Source: Lineus longissimus (taxonomy: Eukaryota > Nemertea > Pilidiophora > Heteronemertea > Lineidae). Taken from it: a stretch of DNA of 64,000 nt. The translations under genes and the position numbers were made by a program. Position 1 is the first letter of the stretch, and every line of letters begins with the position of its first letter. This document shows, piece by piece, positions 26,501 to 39,413 of this stretch. The notes under the pieces were generated by a model that had not been told where the DNA came from, made no database searches, and worked only from the letters and a program-made list of their open reading frames with translations. The DNA is taken from the NCBI RefSeq assembly GCF_910592395.1, contig NC_088315.1:5892501-5956500 (forward strand). The letters run 5' to 3'.

Positions 26501-29500
26501 TTTCCCGATCCAAATTAACAGTATATTTTGTTTCACGGTGTCGGTTCAGCAATGAAGAGATTTACCTGTTCAGAAGAATCGATTCCAAAAAAGTTGATGA
26601 AAAAAATGCGACGATTCTTTCTGCACTGGCACGATCGATGGGTTCGCTGGTGTCTCCACGGAAGTGTCCACAAGATAACGCGATGTAATTGGCTAATTTC
26701 TAAATACTTCACATGAGATAAACAAATCAGCACTTCTCATTGGACAGTGTAATCGGAAGTCTATTTGTATTCTGTGCTCGCCGGAGACCGGACTCCCACA
26801 CAGAATGGAGATCCCTAGAGTTTCGCTAAGAACTATCAAATTGATGGACAAGACTTATGATAGCACTGCCCCAAGTTCTGCAGAATGAATTTTTGACCAG
26901 TTTTTCCCAGGGAAGGGTCTTTACCTACATCACTGGGAGAAACTACCGGAATTTAATATCTTAGCAAAGTCGTGCAAAACATGTTGTTGATGCTCATATG
27001 CACTTCAAAGTGGCACGAAATAATCATGTCTTTAATCTTCGCACATCATAAGTGTTGGAGGAAAAGTTGGACGTTTCTTTCTTATGCTCGGATTTTTTTG
27101 TTATGAATGATTCTTTGTATCTGAACCCTTTAAGGGAAGATGTCCTACACTAATTAACAAGACGTGCTTTGTCGCATACCCGCCTACACGCGTAAATGTT
27201 TTGTAGAAGATTGCGTTGGCTCGGGCTGGTATTTGTTCGATACGTTTTGGAGGAAGAGCATGAATGCACTATGTTGTCTATGTACAAGACATAGATGGAG
27301 GAGAAACTCCGATGAGTTTTATGTCATATACATGTATCCGAAATATAGTTTAAAACATCTATGTTACTGCAAGCTTGTATTTTCGGTGAGAAGCAAAGTC
27401 ATAGAGAGTTTGTCTTGTATAGAGAGGGCAGTGACGACTACTCGTCGGTTCTGCGATGTTCTGATGGTAAGAGCAAAAAGATCGATCAGCAAGTCCCTCG
27501 ATCAATAAAGCAAACACGTCACTCTCCCCCACGACCTGGAATCGACGATCTCTTAATCTGGGCGTCACTTTCCCTTGATGACATCATTGACTTTCGCCGA
27601 GAAGTTGTCAAAACGTGGCGCGATAAAACCAACCTCAACCATTATCTGCAGACCAATTTGTCATACCTAAAGAGACTTGGACGTACATGTTGCCAAAGCA
27701 TTCTATTTTCACCTTTATTAACGGGGATAAATATTTGTAGGGATCTTAATACTTTTAATCAAAAGCTCTGAACGGCCGTCTGAACTGTGACTCTCTTTCC
27801 CACCCACCAAACGTAGACCGCGCACAGACTCACAATCACTAAACCCAATAACATAACTTTCGGACCAGCAAAGACCGAAAACACAAGGTAGGGCGACTTT
27901 TTTGAGTTGATGTAATTTCTCATGAATGTTGTTGATAGCTTTCGTTTGTTTTCGATTAGCTTCAGCCCACATAAAGTTGTCAATGAGCAGAAAGAATATC
28001 TACTCTCTCAGTGGTACGATAGTTTCGTTTGTTTCATTGTCAGTGATCAACAGGCAGGTCTTCGCAACTCTTACGAAGCGCTACAAACGACGAATTACGA
28101 AGACGAAGTACGAATATCGACTTTTTAAAAAACTTCCCCGATCTCTCGTGCAACTAAGTATTGAAGATGATTTTGGAGTGTCGCTCAAATGAGTTACAAT
28201 GTAGCACAGGCTTGATAAAAAGACAGACCTTCGTCGTTCGTAACAGTTGCGAGACCTGCATGCCTATTTTGTTGAAGCTTCCTTGTTGCCATCAGTGGAT
28301 GGCATGCCATCAGGTCTGGCTAGTTGAAGCATCACTATTGTTATTGAGGATCATGCCATTTGCAAGCAAGTGCTAGACAGACCTGGTAGCTACTAAGCCA
28401 CGAAACAGAAGTTGAGAAATTGTTCATCTGCTCGCTCTGTGAGCATCTCATTCACGGTATCAATAGTTTTTTTGTTGGGAGCCGAGCTTATAAGTCGAAG
28501 GTCGTATTTTCGAACCACAGAACTGATTCCTTGTGTCCAGTGGACAAGAATCTCATTACCACAGTAACTTCTTCAAACCCCAGACTACATGTATATCTTG
28601 GTATCGGCGCATAATTACCAGCCCCTCCTTTCGATTTCCCCTTACAGCTTTCAGGGTGCTTATAGACTTGCAGCCTTAACCCTTTTATTTTTTTACTCAG
28701 TCTCTTATCTATCAGAGTTGCAACTGCATGAGGCACCTCCAGTATTTCAGAAATGTAAATAGTTGCACAGCGGTAACTGCAAATAATTAATATTTCGTCC
28801 GTGAATCAATTCTAAACGCAGCGTCTCCAAATCTGCTGTATCCTTGATAACACCTTTTTACCCATAGTTTTTGTTTTGTGACAACATGGTTGTCAACGTT
28901 ACTACTGTTTGTGTAATAAAGATAACTGCTGTCGTCAATTTTCCTTAACTATTCATTGATTTGTAGTCATTGAACAAAAATATTGAGTTGGTAATTGATC
29001 GGGCGTCGGAGGAGTACAGTGGGAGTCCGTTAGTCCGGGTATTTTTTGTCCTTAATGCCCAAAAACAGACTTCTCTTACCGAGAGCATACCCTGTAGTCC
29101 GATGTGACGCACTTGTGCACTCCTTCTTCAGCACCGACATTTAGCAGATTACCGAAACGAGCCGGGTCGGGTTCTTACAAGCAAGTCCGTGATTTAAACC
29201 AAGCAAAATGTTAGTATTATAATTTTGATGGTGATTAATTACTTAAATATTTAATAATCCGTGCTAGGTTTGAAGGGAAATCATTTGGTTTTGTGCTCTA
29301 TATCATGTCTGGTGTGGCCGCTTCGTCAGCTCAGAATTTTTCATACATTTTTTATCGTGAAAGCTGAGCTGGTCGTTTACTCAAGGAACCTAGTTGTAAT
29401 GAGTTCTCTGTGTCGGCACCTATGTGCCTCAGGCGAACGGAAACAGAAAACAAAAAACAAAACACGTCGCTTTCAGTCACGTTACATTTTCTTATAAAGA

Positions 29501-30420
29501 GTGTCTCAATTGCCTGGAAAAAAATCAAAATATGAAAAGTCAGAACATGAAGTTATCTCTGAAACGGTGCAAAAAGCCCGCATCATTGCCTGTTCAGTTA
29601 CGTTTATGGAGTTACAATGTACACTAATCAATTAGTAAGCGTCATGCTACAACTACAACAATACGGCCTTTCATAATCATCTGAAAGGGTGATATTCAAC
29701 ATTTCACTTCCACCTGGCGGTTTCAATGAACACAGCCAGCGAAAGACACAGACACATTATAGTAAGAAGCAAGGTTCGTTAGTTTGTTCGACAGCCAATA
29801 CAAGGCGATTAATGGTCGATCCTTAACATCCATGAGAGAAGTTTATATTGCAAAAGGTCCACGCTCGTCTTTGTAACAATACGCAGGTACGTAACAGATA
29901 TTCATCATAGAGATGATAGAAATTGATGCGATGGCGGTAAAAAAATCTGCAGTTGTGGTGGAGGAAATAGAACATCCCATTTGGAGATATGATGATGAAT
30001 TATTCATTTAAACAATTTCCCTTGCTTCTTGTTTGTCCCAATAATGTTTTTGTGTAAAGTAGTATGTGATACGTTTTTCCTTTCTGACTGCATTGGACAA
30101 GCTGACCAGGGAATACTCCGGCGTGAGCTATCACGCGTTGAATATTGTTTATCTGTCGACGAATGGATTCAACTGTCGAGGTTTTTTAGAAATGAGTTCA
30201 AAGATTTTCGAAGCGGATGAAAAAAATTCGTATCAAAATATGTAACAATTGTCTAATGATATACATTTATTACAATGTAACACATTGGCGATTTATGTTA
30301 TTAACATGGTGAAGTCCGCCGATCTGAAATGGACGGTTTAAATTCTAATAGAGAAAGTAGAATCGTCAGTCAGTCAGAGCAAGAATTAGATACAGATACT
30401 TCCCAAACGATTACGCAATA
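23516..30420. other. non-coding stretch
   Basis: Many overlapping short frames (for example 27361-27771), none with recognisable family residues. Some AATAAA sites, for example at about 24804, could serve the fucosyltransferase transcript. Confidence 0.55.
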
Positions 30421-30430
30421 GATATGGTAA

Positions 30431-30591
30431 ATTCCAGTCGTAAACTTATTTAGTTAAGCAAATGTGACTAATTCTTCGTTGTGCGAAGGTTGTATCTACG
30501 TTCCAACGATCTGCTCACGACCGAACTATAAATTAGAGTATTCACGATAAAGAACGACAGACGCAGGAAATAATTGTAATGCCTGTTGCTT
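30431..30591. repeat. dispersed repeat copy A (empty site for the MITE)
   Basis: Shares CTACGTTCCAACGA.CTGCTC, ACGATAAA.AACG and GCCTGTTGC with 31742-31840, and ATTC.AGTCG.TAAA with 31025-31040. The two copies lie about 1.25 kb apart in the same orientation; copy B is interrupted by the MITE. Origin unknown, probably an old repeat family. Confidence 0.75.
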
Positions 30592-31064
30592 CATTTACAC
30601 AGCGCATTGGCGACATAACCCAGATTGTCTGTTAGGCTCAAAAATTATAAGAAATAACGACGAAACCTCTTCCGATTCCTAACATTTCCATTAAGACTCC
30701 TCATTTTCCTTTCGCAAACTTTGCTTTCGGCATTTTCCCGAGACATCAAAACATTGTTCTTAAAGCTGTGTTTGTCCAAGGCGGGCATCAAGTTTACCAA
30801 TCGAAAACGATGTTCGTTTCTCAAGTGCTGTGTCAATCGTTAATTGTGTGGTGTTATGTTCTACTTGATGAATACTTTACATTTTAAAAGACAGTATGAA
30901 TATAAAAGTTAGTTTGAAATAGGAGTCAAAGAGACGACAAACAAAGTAAATGTTTATCGAGGTTTATCGTAAACCGAGGTTTCTTTCAACAATTTTGATA
31001 ATTAAAAAAAACAACACCTGCCTATTCAGTCGATAAATGCCGTCTTAAAAGGACTCCCGACTAA

Positions 31065-31741
31065 AGCTCTGTACACACTGACAACATTTTGGGAAACATG
31101 TTGGCCAACATGTTGTCCAGGTGCGATGTTATCGAAAATGTTAGCAGTTTGTACAGTTCGGAAACATTCGATATCATGTTTGCCAAATGTTGCTCAAATG
31201 TTGTCGAAATAATACAAAATCAATTTTGTTGCCGAGTGTTGTCGAGTTTTATCCAATCAGAAATAGGCCACAAATCACATGATCTACCTGAAGCCATGTG
31301 ATGTAGTCAAAATAGCAGCCTCCAGCAAGGAATGGTTATTGAGTAAAGTGGAACAACTTATCGCAGTATGGGAAAGTTGTGCCTGTTTATGGGATGACAG
31401 TAGACAGGAGACAGTGGTAGGCCCCATGCTGGTCTCTCATATATATCCATGGTCTTGTCCACACTCTTTTCTCATCTTTACGTCTTCTTTGCCGTCTTTC
31501 AATCAGGATACGTAAAATTATGGCAGAGCCCCCGACAATACATCTTCTTCTCTTGGAATCTTCCATTGTTTATGAATTTCCGTCCAAAATCCTCATTTTC
31601 TCAGAAACATTCGATAATAAGTTGCCCAACATGTTGTCGAATGTTGTCATGTGTATACAGGGCCAAATTTTTGTTGCCCAGGTGTGTTGCCGAGATGTTT
31701 CCGAAAATGTTACCGAAAATGTTGTCAGTGTGCACAGAGCT
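31065..31741. mobile_element. 677-bp MITE with TAA target duplication (PIF/Harbinger-like)
   Basis: TIR AGCTCTGTRCACACTGACAA.. of about 26 bp with one mismatch, flanked by TAA on both sides (31062-31064 and 31742-31744). A related sequence at about 30466-30475 reads GACTAATTCTTC without the insert, a paralogous empty site that confirms the boundaries. Subterminal regions repeat GAAAATGTT and CAACATGTTG many times, as transposase-binding arrays do. It contains no convincing coding region. The TAA/TTA target choice is that of PIF/Harbinger elements. Confidence 0.9.
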
Positions 31742-31840
31742 TAATTCTTCATTCTACGTTCCAACGAACTGCTCACGACAGAACTATCAAAGTATCCACG
31801 ATAAACAACGGAAGACGCCGGTATATTGTAACGCCTGTTG
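31742..31840. repeat. dispersed repeat copy B, right half after the MITE
   Basis: Continues the repeat described at 30431-30591. The left half is at about 31025-31061, on the other side of the inserted element. Confidence 0.7.
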
Positions 31841-34800
31841 CAGCTTTTAAAAGGTTTAGCCACATTACGTACGTTCTCGTCGAGTTAGCTTCTTCTGTGC
31901 TATTGCTATTCATGTACTGAAGTACGATTGACGACTTGAGTCGGTTGTGACAGTTTTATGTCTCCTTGATTCTATAGTTGTACATTTCTATATGGCTAAT
32001 GGTCCGTTCAGTGCATGTTGTCTTAACGGGACCTTTAGCACTGATTTTGAATCTCACTAAAAAGTGATCAGTGACGAAACGGATCAGATCAGGGCGATGT
32101 CGTCATGTCTGCATATTGATACGCTGACTAGACAGCGATGTATTGCGGCACGGCATGGCCTTGCATACAACTCTACAACGCTCACAGAACAAATAGAATA
32201 GCCTTTTGGGCATTCCGACGGCCATGAAATGTAGCATCGCATTAGTGACGCCGCCGGCCAACATGTCATAAAAATACTCTCACTAGCAGTACGACATCAG
32301 TAAATACACTCGTAACGAGTTGTTGTTATCTTTTTTGCCATTAGCTTTTGCTAAACATAATAAAGGTAACTCTCTACTTCCGCGCATTGATATTTAGCCT
32401 ACTTGCACAGAATATATTCACCTTGTTCGGAAGTCACAACAGAAAGTAATACATTTAGCAAGAAATCATATGATTCGCATCTCGGGAAAAAATCTGCATT
32501 GCGACTAATTTGTCACCGAACGTACGCTCTTGGTCACGAAGCAAATACACCGGGGCGAGATAATTCGCTGCCAATCTGTCCCACGCGGATCAAAGAGCTA
32601 ATCAAAGATCATTTCCAAGTCGTCCGTTTAGCTAACAGGAGAAGAAGGACCTTTTTGCAAGGTCTTAATGCAATTCAACGCATTCCGGCATTGATAATTA
32701 GGAAGCAGCAAAACAGGTTTTTGGTCTGCGATTTGCTTCTTACCATTGCATGGAGATTCATTGCCTAAAAAGGTATGCCACTGAATGTACTTATGCATGC
32801 TTTTTCAGGCCTCTACAACTGCAACAACAATGTATTTGAAAGCACGAGTCGATTTTTATACGATGCACGCGAATTTTCAAGTTCGTTGATTTGAGCACGG
32901 CCATGATCATAGATACCAATGGAAGAAAAGTACAAATGTATTGTACGTGGCTCAAATCTTTCTCGCTCCGATCTGTTTATTTGGTGGTTTTGTCACTCAT
33001 TCATTTTGAAAATTGGCTTTAGAGATTTTGAAGCATTAACAACTGCACTACCGCAGTAGTTATACAGAAATGGACTGGAAAGCCAGAACACCGCATTGCC
33101 GGTGAACAAACGGCTTTCTGACATGCTGCCGACAAGTTTTCGACGAACTCGACGCTGGTGGATCAGCTATATTTTAAGTTTCCGACGTGTCTCCTTCACG
33201 CCCCGAAAAGCTATCGGGAATACGGTGGACCGTATAAGCCGGAGTTTAAAAAAACGTTCAGCATGTCTCTAAGTAACTACTTCATCAAACGAAAATTGAT
33301 ATACATTCTTACCACACATCGATGATGAAGACGGACCATCCTTTAGGGGTAAGAAATCAATAGCTTTTTTACACAAGGGGATACCTTTACGCGGAATGTT
33401 TGTCTGTAAAGCTGACCCGAGGTTAATAAACCGAGACACCCTGTTGCCAAAGATGAGAGACGTACGTATTAACAGTGACGCGGGTTTTCTTTAAACAAAT
33501 CAGGCGCGGTGTTTGGAGCACAAGCAACTCGGCCCGAAGTATCGAGTACCATGATCAAGCATATGTTGAGATTTCGTCCGAGGAATTAATTGTATCTGCA
33601 CCAGTTATGCTCAGGGGATTGACTATAACTTGGCAGCTATAATTGTATGAAGCTGTATCACTTGTCAGAACAGATGCCTGTAATGTTTGTAAATGTTTCT
33701 TTTTCTTTTTCTTTTGAAGCTACAAAAACGCCTAAATATCGATACCTTTTGTGCATATGTCGTGGCTGGACAGAGATGGAGGCGATATGAATTAGGCACT
33801 CGCTGTCTTGGATATCGGTTGTCACGGAACTACGATAAGCCCTCCAACCGATGTCTTACCTCATTGAATAATTGGAGAAGAAAAACCATGTGACTCTTTT
33901 GAGGGTGGAAGACTGATCAGAGATTGTCCTTCATATAAACCGGAAAACGGATGATATAACAGACAATCCCAATATTCCCCAGCCTTATAGTTTGCGTTAG
34001 AAACATGAGATTTGATATAGTCGATGAATATATCGAGTACTATTTTCTTATCATCAGTGAACACTTTCGTCGATTGCAAGCCTCTTCACTCAAAATGCCT
34101 TAATCAAACCACCATAATTCTATTAAAGATGAAATTGAATCGTAATTTACTTGAAATCAATCGATTCCCAATTTCACTGGTAGTTAGACGAAGTAAGGGA
34201 GGGAGAACTAACTATCGATTATGCTATGTTTCTTGTCCGTTTCTCTTTTTCATCGTCCATACGTCGGGAAGAACTCCGTCCTAGCTGCTTCTTTTGGATG
34301 ATCTACCTCTTTAACTGCACACCTACGTACGTCAATTAGATCCATACCCCCAAGGCTATCAAAACCAAACTCGGTCCCACATTAAATAGAACGAAGGTCT
34401 CCGAAAGCGAGTGCATGATTCGCGTGCATTGCATATTTCGAAGTCCTGGGGATAAAATTGGTTTCAATATATAAGTGTTCCAGTCCTCGTTTAATTAATT
34501 TTAAAGAAATATTACTTTACATTATGAGATTAGAGCAATGTAATTGCCCAAGGTAATGAACAGTAGAGTTTTAATTAGACTCCAGTGAGCTAATAGGTCC
34601 CGATACCATTTCTGATTTAGCTCTATTCATCTCAGGGCTTGGGAGCTAGCGCATCTTAATCTGAGTGACATTCGGACTGAGTGAAATCGGATCGGTGGGT
34701 TGAAAAGCAATGATACTTAATTATAGACCCAAAGGGGACGAAATCAGATCAGCTCACTGTTTGGAACCGATGTCTCTTGCTGCACGCTACATGTGTAATT

Positions 34801-35000
34801 GAGTATTATATACACAGAACAAGAAATTAAAAGTGTCCAAAAAGTGTCAACATTGACCAAGGACCTTGAACATTGACTGCATAAAATGCAACCCCTGGCC
34901 TACCTCTCTTTTGTAATACCATCATGTGGTTAGCTAGAAATATAAGGTTATCACTTTATCTTTGAAGTTATGTAACTCTGGACCCAATATAACCCAGGAC

Positions 35001-35180
35001 TTTCTGGGATCAGTAGAATTTCTTAAAATGGTTCCATCAGAAATCAGGTTTCTTTAGTTGAAAAGGTACAACTGAAGCCATATTCGTACAGTTTCTGGGA
35101 TTAGTAGAATTTCTTAAAATGGTTCCATCAGAAATCAGGTTTCTTTAGTTGAAAAGGTACAACTGAAGCCATATTCGTAC
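35001..35180. repeat. 91-bp tandem duplication, nearly identical
   Basis: Two copies beginning TTTCTGGGAT/TTTCTGGGATT and ending TATTCGTAC, at period 91 (35001-35091, 35092-35180). I see one substitution (GGGATCAG vs GGGATTAG). It is a very recent duplication or a polymorphic VNTR, in non-coding DNA. Confidence 0.97.
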
Positions 35181-36200
35181 TTGAACAAGTTGGCACCTCA
35201 TTCCCTATGAAACTCCACGCTCACAAATGCCTCTGCCAACTTAATCCCGGCCCAGTGTCATCTAGTAGATAAGATGGTTACCTGTCTATTAAGGCTTGGC
35301 GGTACGTATTTTCTATGTCACGTCTAGCACTAATGATACTCATCAGTTAATGCACTGAGCTATGTGGATAATGGTTAACATGACGACACAACCGTATTGA
35401 TATAATATACAAATGTTTGGAATACATTTGCAGCGTGGCGACGATACTTTCTTCAAAACTGTGCCTTCTAAGTTACCTCGTCGTTCTTAGGGATGGATCG
35501 TTACAATGGAATTCAGATTATACCCCTGTAGCTGATTTCTCTAAGATATCTGTAGCTGATGGCATGGTTCAGCGCAAGATCACTGGCCAAAAGAGACTTA
35601 AAACTATTGTTGACTCCATACATACGGCAAAAATCCAATAGGGTTACGCTGCCGGTAACAATGATGATGTCGATGATGTAAATCGAAACACAAAGACCCA
35701 AACACTATGGAAATGGTAGTGAAAACAGAGTCGAAAAGTTAGTGCACTCCATTCAACGAAGTTACTAAGCTGGCATTGTTTGATACTGCCATGAAACGAA
35801 AAGGGAGGCTGCTCAAATAGCGTTACTCTTCCTCCCTATTCAATCTATATGCCATGTATGTATTTGTTCTGTCTACTCACATATCGTAATAAATTCGTAT
35901 ATAAGAATAAAGGATCATGGAGTAAATGTGATTTCTCAGACGGTGTGGTATTTTGTTTTCTGTGAAATACAGATTGGAAAACAATTGACAACAAGGCAGA
36001 TGCCTTTGCGATTATTTAGAACTTCATCAGTACGAAAGCAAAAACAAATGAAACTTAGCACCACATTGTCTCAGGGGTAGATTCTATTCCCGGTCGGAGC
36101 AAATCGTCATGTGATGGAGAGGGCTACAGTCTCAGAGTGCGTCCTCTGGAATTTGTGGCCCCTCGAATACATTCTGAACTCAATATACATGTATTTCAAA

Positions 36201-36256
36201 AGGTACCAAGTTTTCCTACATAATTTATATAGGTATATGCGGGAAAACTTGGTCCT
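36201..36256. repeat. fold-back of about 56 bp
   Basis: AGGTACCAAGTTTTCC (36201-36216) is inverted at 36241-36256 as GGGAAAACTTGGTCCT, with a 24-nt AT-rich loop. Confidence 0.55.
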
Positions 36257-37126
36257 GACTTCTATAGCCTCGCTAGCATTGTCTCTTTAACTGATGTCAG
36301 CGTTCGTGATGAACAACATCCGGCCGGATAGACACGTAAAGGGTCGTGATAAGAGATCAACAAGTAAAGAAATCTCTCTAAACCCATTAAAAACGTAATT
36401 GAAAACCGTCGAATCGGCTCCATGTGCCAGGGATTCAATGAGTACTCTATTGATGGAGTGAAGAAACATGTGTGGGCATGAGTTTAACATTTACGTTAGC
36501 TTCATGGTGTGGGCAACACGCTCCAACTCACAGAACTGCTGCTCTTTGGTAGTTAATGCCAAGAGACTGATAGTTGTAATATCATTGTATCCGAAATTAG
36601 TAGGTAGAATCCGCTCTAGCAAAAAACAGATAGTTTCTCAATAAGCAATATTATTGTTAAGTCATGACCTCGTTTTGTTGAAGGGGCCGGAGCATTGAGC
36701 TATAGGAGTAATAAAACGTTGGCACAGCCACCTGAAATTAGTTTATAGTCAACTATCTTCCAAACTGACCTAACGACTCCCTCTCATGCTGTTTTAACCC
36801 CCCCCCCCGCGGTCCTCTGTCACATTTAGCCATATGTGAACAATACGTGACGTCAGCCGTTTATTTTTCCTCAATAAGGGCATAGTTCAACCCACGATCA
36901 AACATCCCACATATCGAGAACTAATTATTATATTTATTTAGTACTACACCCCACGTCGTCTAATGAATTCGCCAAATGATATTTTGTTCTAAGTAAAGCG
37001 TCCTTTGCGGTAGGCTGATTAATGTTTGGCATGTTATTATGCAGCTCCTGAGTACAAATTAACTTCCGTTAATTTGGTCGATAAGAGATGTCAATTGGTA
37101 CATGTCATTCGTTGATTTTATTAGCC

Positions 37127-37344
37127 TCGATGCGCAAAACGCATTTATGATCAGCAGCTACTTTAGCGGAGGTGTAGTTCTTAGAGTTTCAGGACATGTG
37201 ACTGGGAGGTCTTGAGGTCGAGCCGAGTCCTTCTAAGGGGTCGATATTAACTATGTAACTTGGTCGCTTGTCCATCTTCGTTAAATCTTTTAGCGTTATA
37301 ATAATCGAAGAGCAAAACGCATTTATAATCAGCATGTACATGTA
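37127..37344. mobile_element. possible tRNA-derived SINE flanked by imperfect direct repeats
   Basis: Two copies of GC(A)AAACGCATTTATRATCAG CA (37134-37156 and 37312-37334) enclose about 155 bp. Inside are a TAGTTCTTAGAG segment (weak A box) and GGTCGAGCC (one mismatch from the B-box consensus), about 35 bp apart, as in a tRNA-like pol III promoter. The flanking repeat would be the target duplication, though it is long for one. A plain local duplication is the alternative. Confidence 0.35.
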
Positions 37345-37352
37345 CATGTACG
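37333..37352. repeat. (ACATGT)n palindromic microsatellite
   Basis: ATGTACATGTACATGTAC. A shorter version is at 61493-61507. Such self-complementary hexamers recur across the window (TACATGTA). Confidence 0.8.
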
Positions 37353-39162
37353 CCATGCGATTTTATTTTCGCGAATCGCAAAATCCGTGAAAAATGCCCG
37401 CGAAAATGTAGCTGTTTTCAGTACACCATTATATACGTCATGTCTACATGTATGTCTGGTGAAAGACCGGAATTTAAACCCAAAAGGATATTATTTACAG
37501 CGGTCTCTTTCTTGTGTCCATAACGCAGGGCTAAATCCCAAAGTTCCGTCCCGAGTTGCCACTTCATCAAGCAAACGTTCCTCTCCTCTGCTATTTGCAA
37601 AGTGTGACGGACCATAATATGATTTTTATCTAACAATCAATCATCAGGCGATACCATTACTCATGTCCTTTATACAGCCTCGCCGTGACTAGATGATGAC
37701 TTGTTTCGAACCTTTAATGGGAAACCTGGGGATTGTAATTTGAGAGAGGAATGAGAGGCTCGAGTGAATTCACCAGCTTTACTGTCTATATGGTCGAAAT
37801 CACCTTGCCATAAGGTTTTGTTGATTACTTGAAAGTCTTGCTATCAATCGAAATGTGATACAGTCGTAGAAGACAGAAATCAATGGTCGAGTGTATGCTA
37901 GTTCTTTAGATACTTTATTCAGAATACGGTTGAAGAACTATTTTTTGCCCAATGATAGAAATTTTGGCGACACACAGGATGGCCAGTCATTGGTTAGATA
38001 TCGCATAAAAAGTTGAATAAAAGGCTACATGGTGGACCAGGAGGATAATGTGCCTATTTGCCTCTTTCCTGTAGTAAAATGGCTGGGATAGTTTATCGTA
38101 TTGATCTAGCTCGCTGTGATTTAAAGGGAGAACTTGGGTGTGGGATTTAAAAGGGTTTTTTTTTAGCTTGAAAACACTTTAAATCGCATTTGCACTCCCA
38201 TGGTGATTTTTTTTCAATGAAATTTTTTGTAAACTCTGAAGGTTTTTCAAATCTCAACAACAAAAAGCGGTTTTTCATTTCGCAGTAAACCTATAGCGTG
38301 CATACTGGTATTTGTATCGGTTTTTTAGAAGCTAAAAACCTTTATTCCTAAGCGTTTGGTCAGGACATGCAGTAGAAATGTACATTTTATAGCGTGACTT
38401 GTAGTGAGTCAGTATCTCAAGTTCTATTACAAAACATACGAAGTAGAGGATGAATGGATATAGACAGGAAATAAATGTATTCTGTAATGAGAACACATTT
38501 TTGTAATGAGCTTTATTTCTACTCGAAGTGTCGAAGAAGACCATTGTTATCACACCGCACGTCTAAAGGTGATCATTAACACAGCGATAAAATTCAAGCA
38601 GCCTCAGTCCAACCTTTTAGATCAACATATGGTACACACCGTCCAGCATTTAAATGGTAAATCAAACTCAACCTTATCGTAACTCACGTATCACACTACA
38701 AGTCATTTTAGATGAGCATTCGTATCAAATGCAGTTTATTCTTTTAAAAGTTTTACCGGTAGAAATGGGCATGATCAAACTGTGTTTGTAGAAAGAAGCC
38801 GACGGAATTTGTTATCGTTTTTTTGGAAAATACTTCCGATTCCTCGTTCGATTAAGAAGATGATCTACGAGAGTCGCAAGAATAAATTAGCACAGGACTT
38901 TGTGACACGAAAACCTTCCTAGTTCGTACTTCGTAGTCCGGAGTAGTTGCAATCTCATGTATCAGGAGGTTATAGCATTTTGCGATGGCCGGTCGGGAGG
39001 AAATCCACGATCATAATTTGTCTATTTCCTTACCAACAATACACAGGTGACAAGTCCTCCAAACCTGAGGGATCGCATCCCGGGGTCATGTGATTTCGTT
39101 TTGTGATGATCAACACGGGTATGCCTCATTTATCCGATCAGATCTATATCGATGTGAAGGTT

Positions 39163-39413
39163 GGCAATCGACCCCATTATCCGATCGGGCTCTACGGGTA
39201 ATGATCCAGAAGAAGGATACCCTGACCGCGCTTAAGGGACAGTTGGGAGGTTTAGAGGGAAATGGCACCCAGACCAATCCGATACGCTCCAAACCGATAT
39301 AACTCTCTATGCAGATATTAGTTTCTACTCCTGTTGAGATATAAACAAATGATTTTAAGGTGAGCAATCGACCATATTATCCGACGGGGCTATAAGGGTA
39401 ACGTGAGTAATGA
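39163..39413. repeat. direct repeat, about 50 bp, spaced 200 bp
   Basis: GCAATCGACCCCATTATCCGATCGGGCTCT..GGGTAATGATCC at 39163 recurs at 39364 as GCAATCGACCATATTATCCGACGGGGCTAT..GTAATGATCC with a short insertion. Confidence 0.65.

Noticed and set aside
27361-27771. 136-codon plus-strand frame
   Set aside because: No recognisable residues, overlaps another frame, and no acceptor or donor that helps it.
28488-28540. Minus-strand GGTTCGAAAATACG resembling a tRNA T-loop
   Set aside because: No cloverleaf: acceptor, D and anticodon stems are missing.
39040-39080. GGATCGCATCCCGG resembling a pol III B box
   Set aside because: No A box at the right distance and no flanking duplication.
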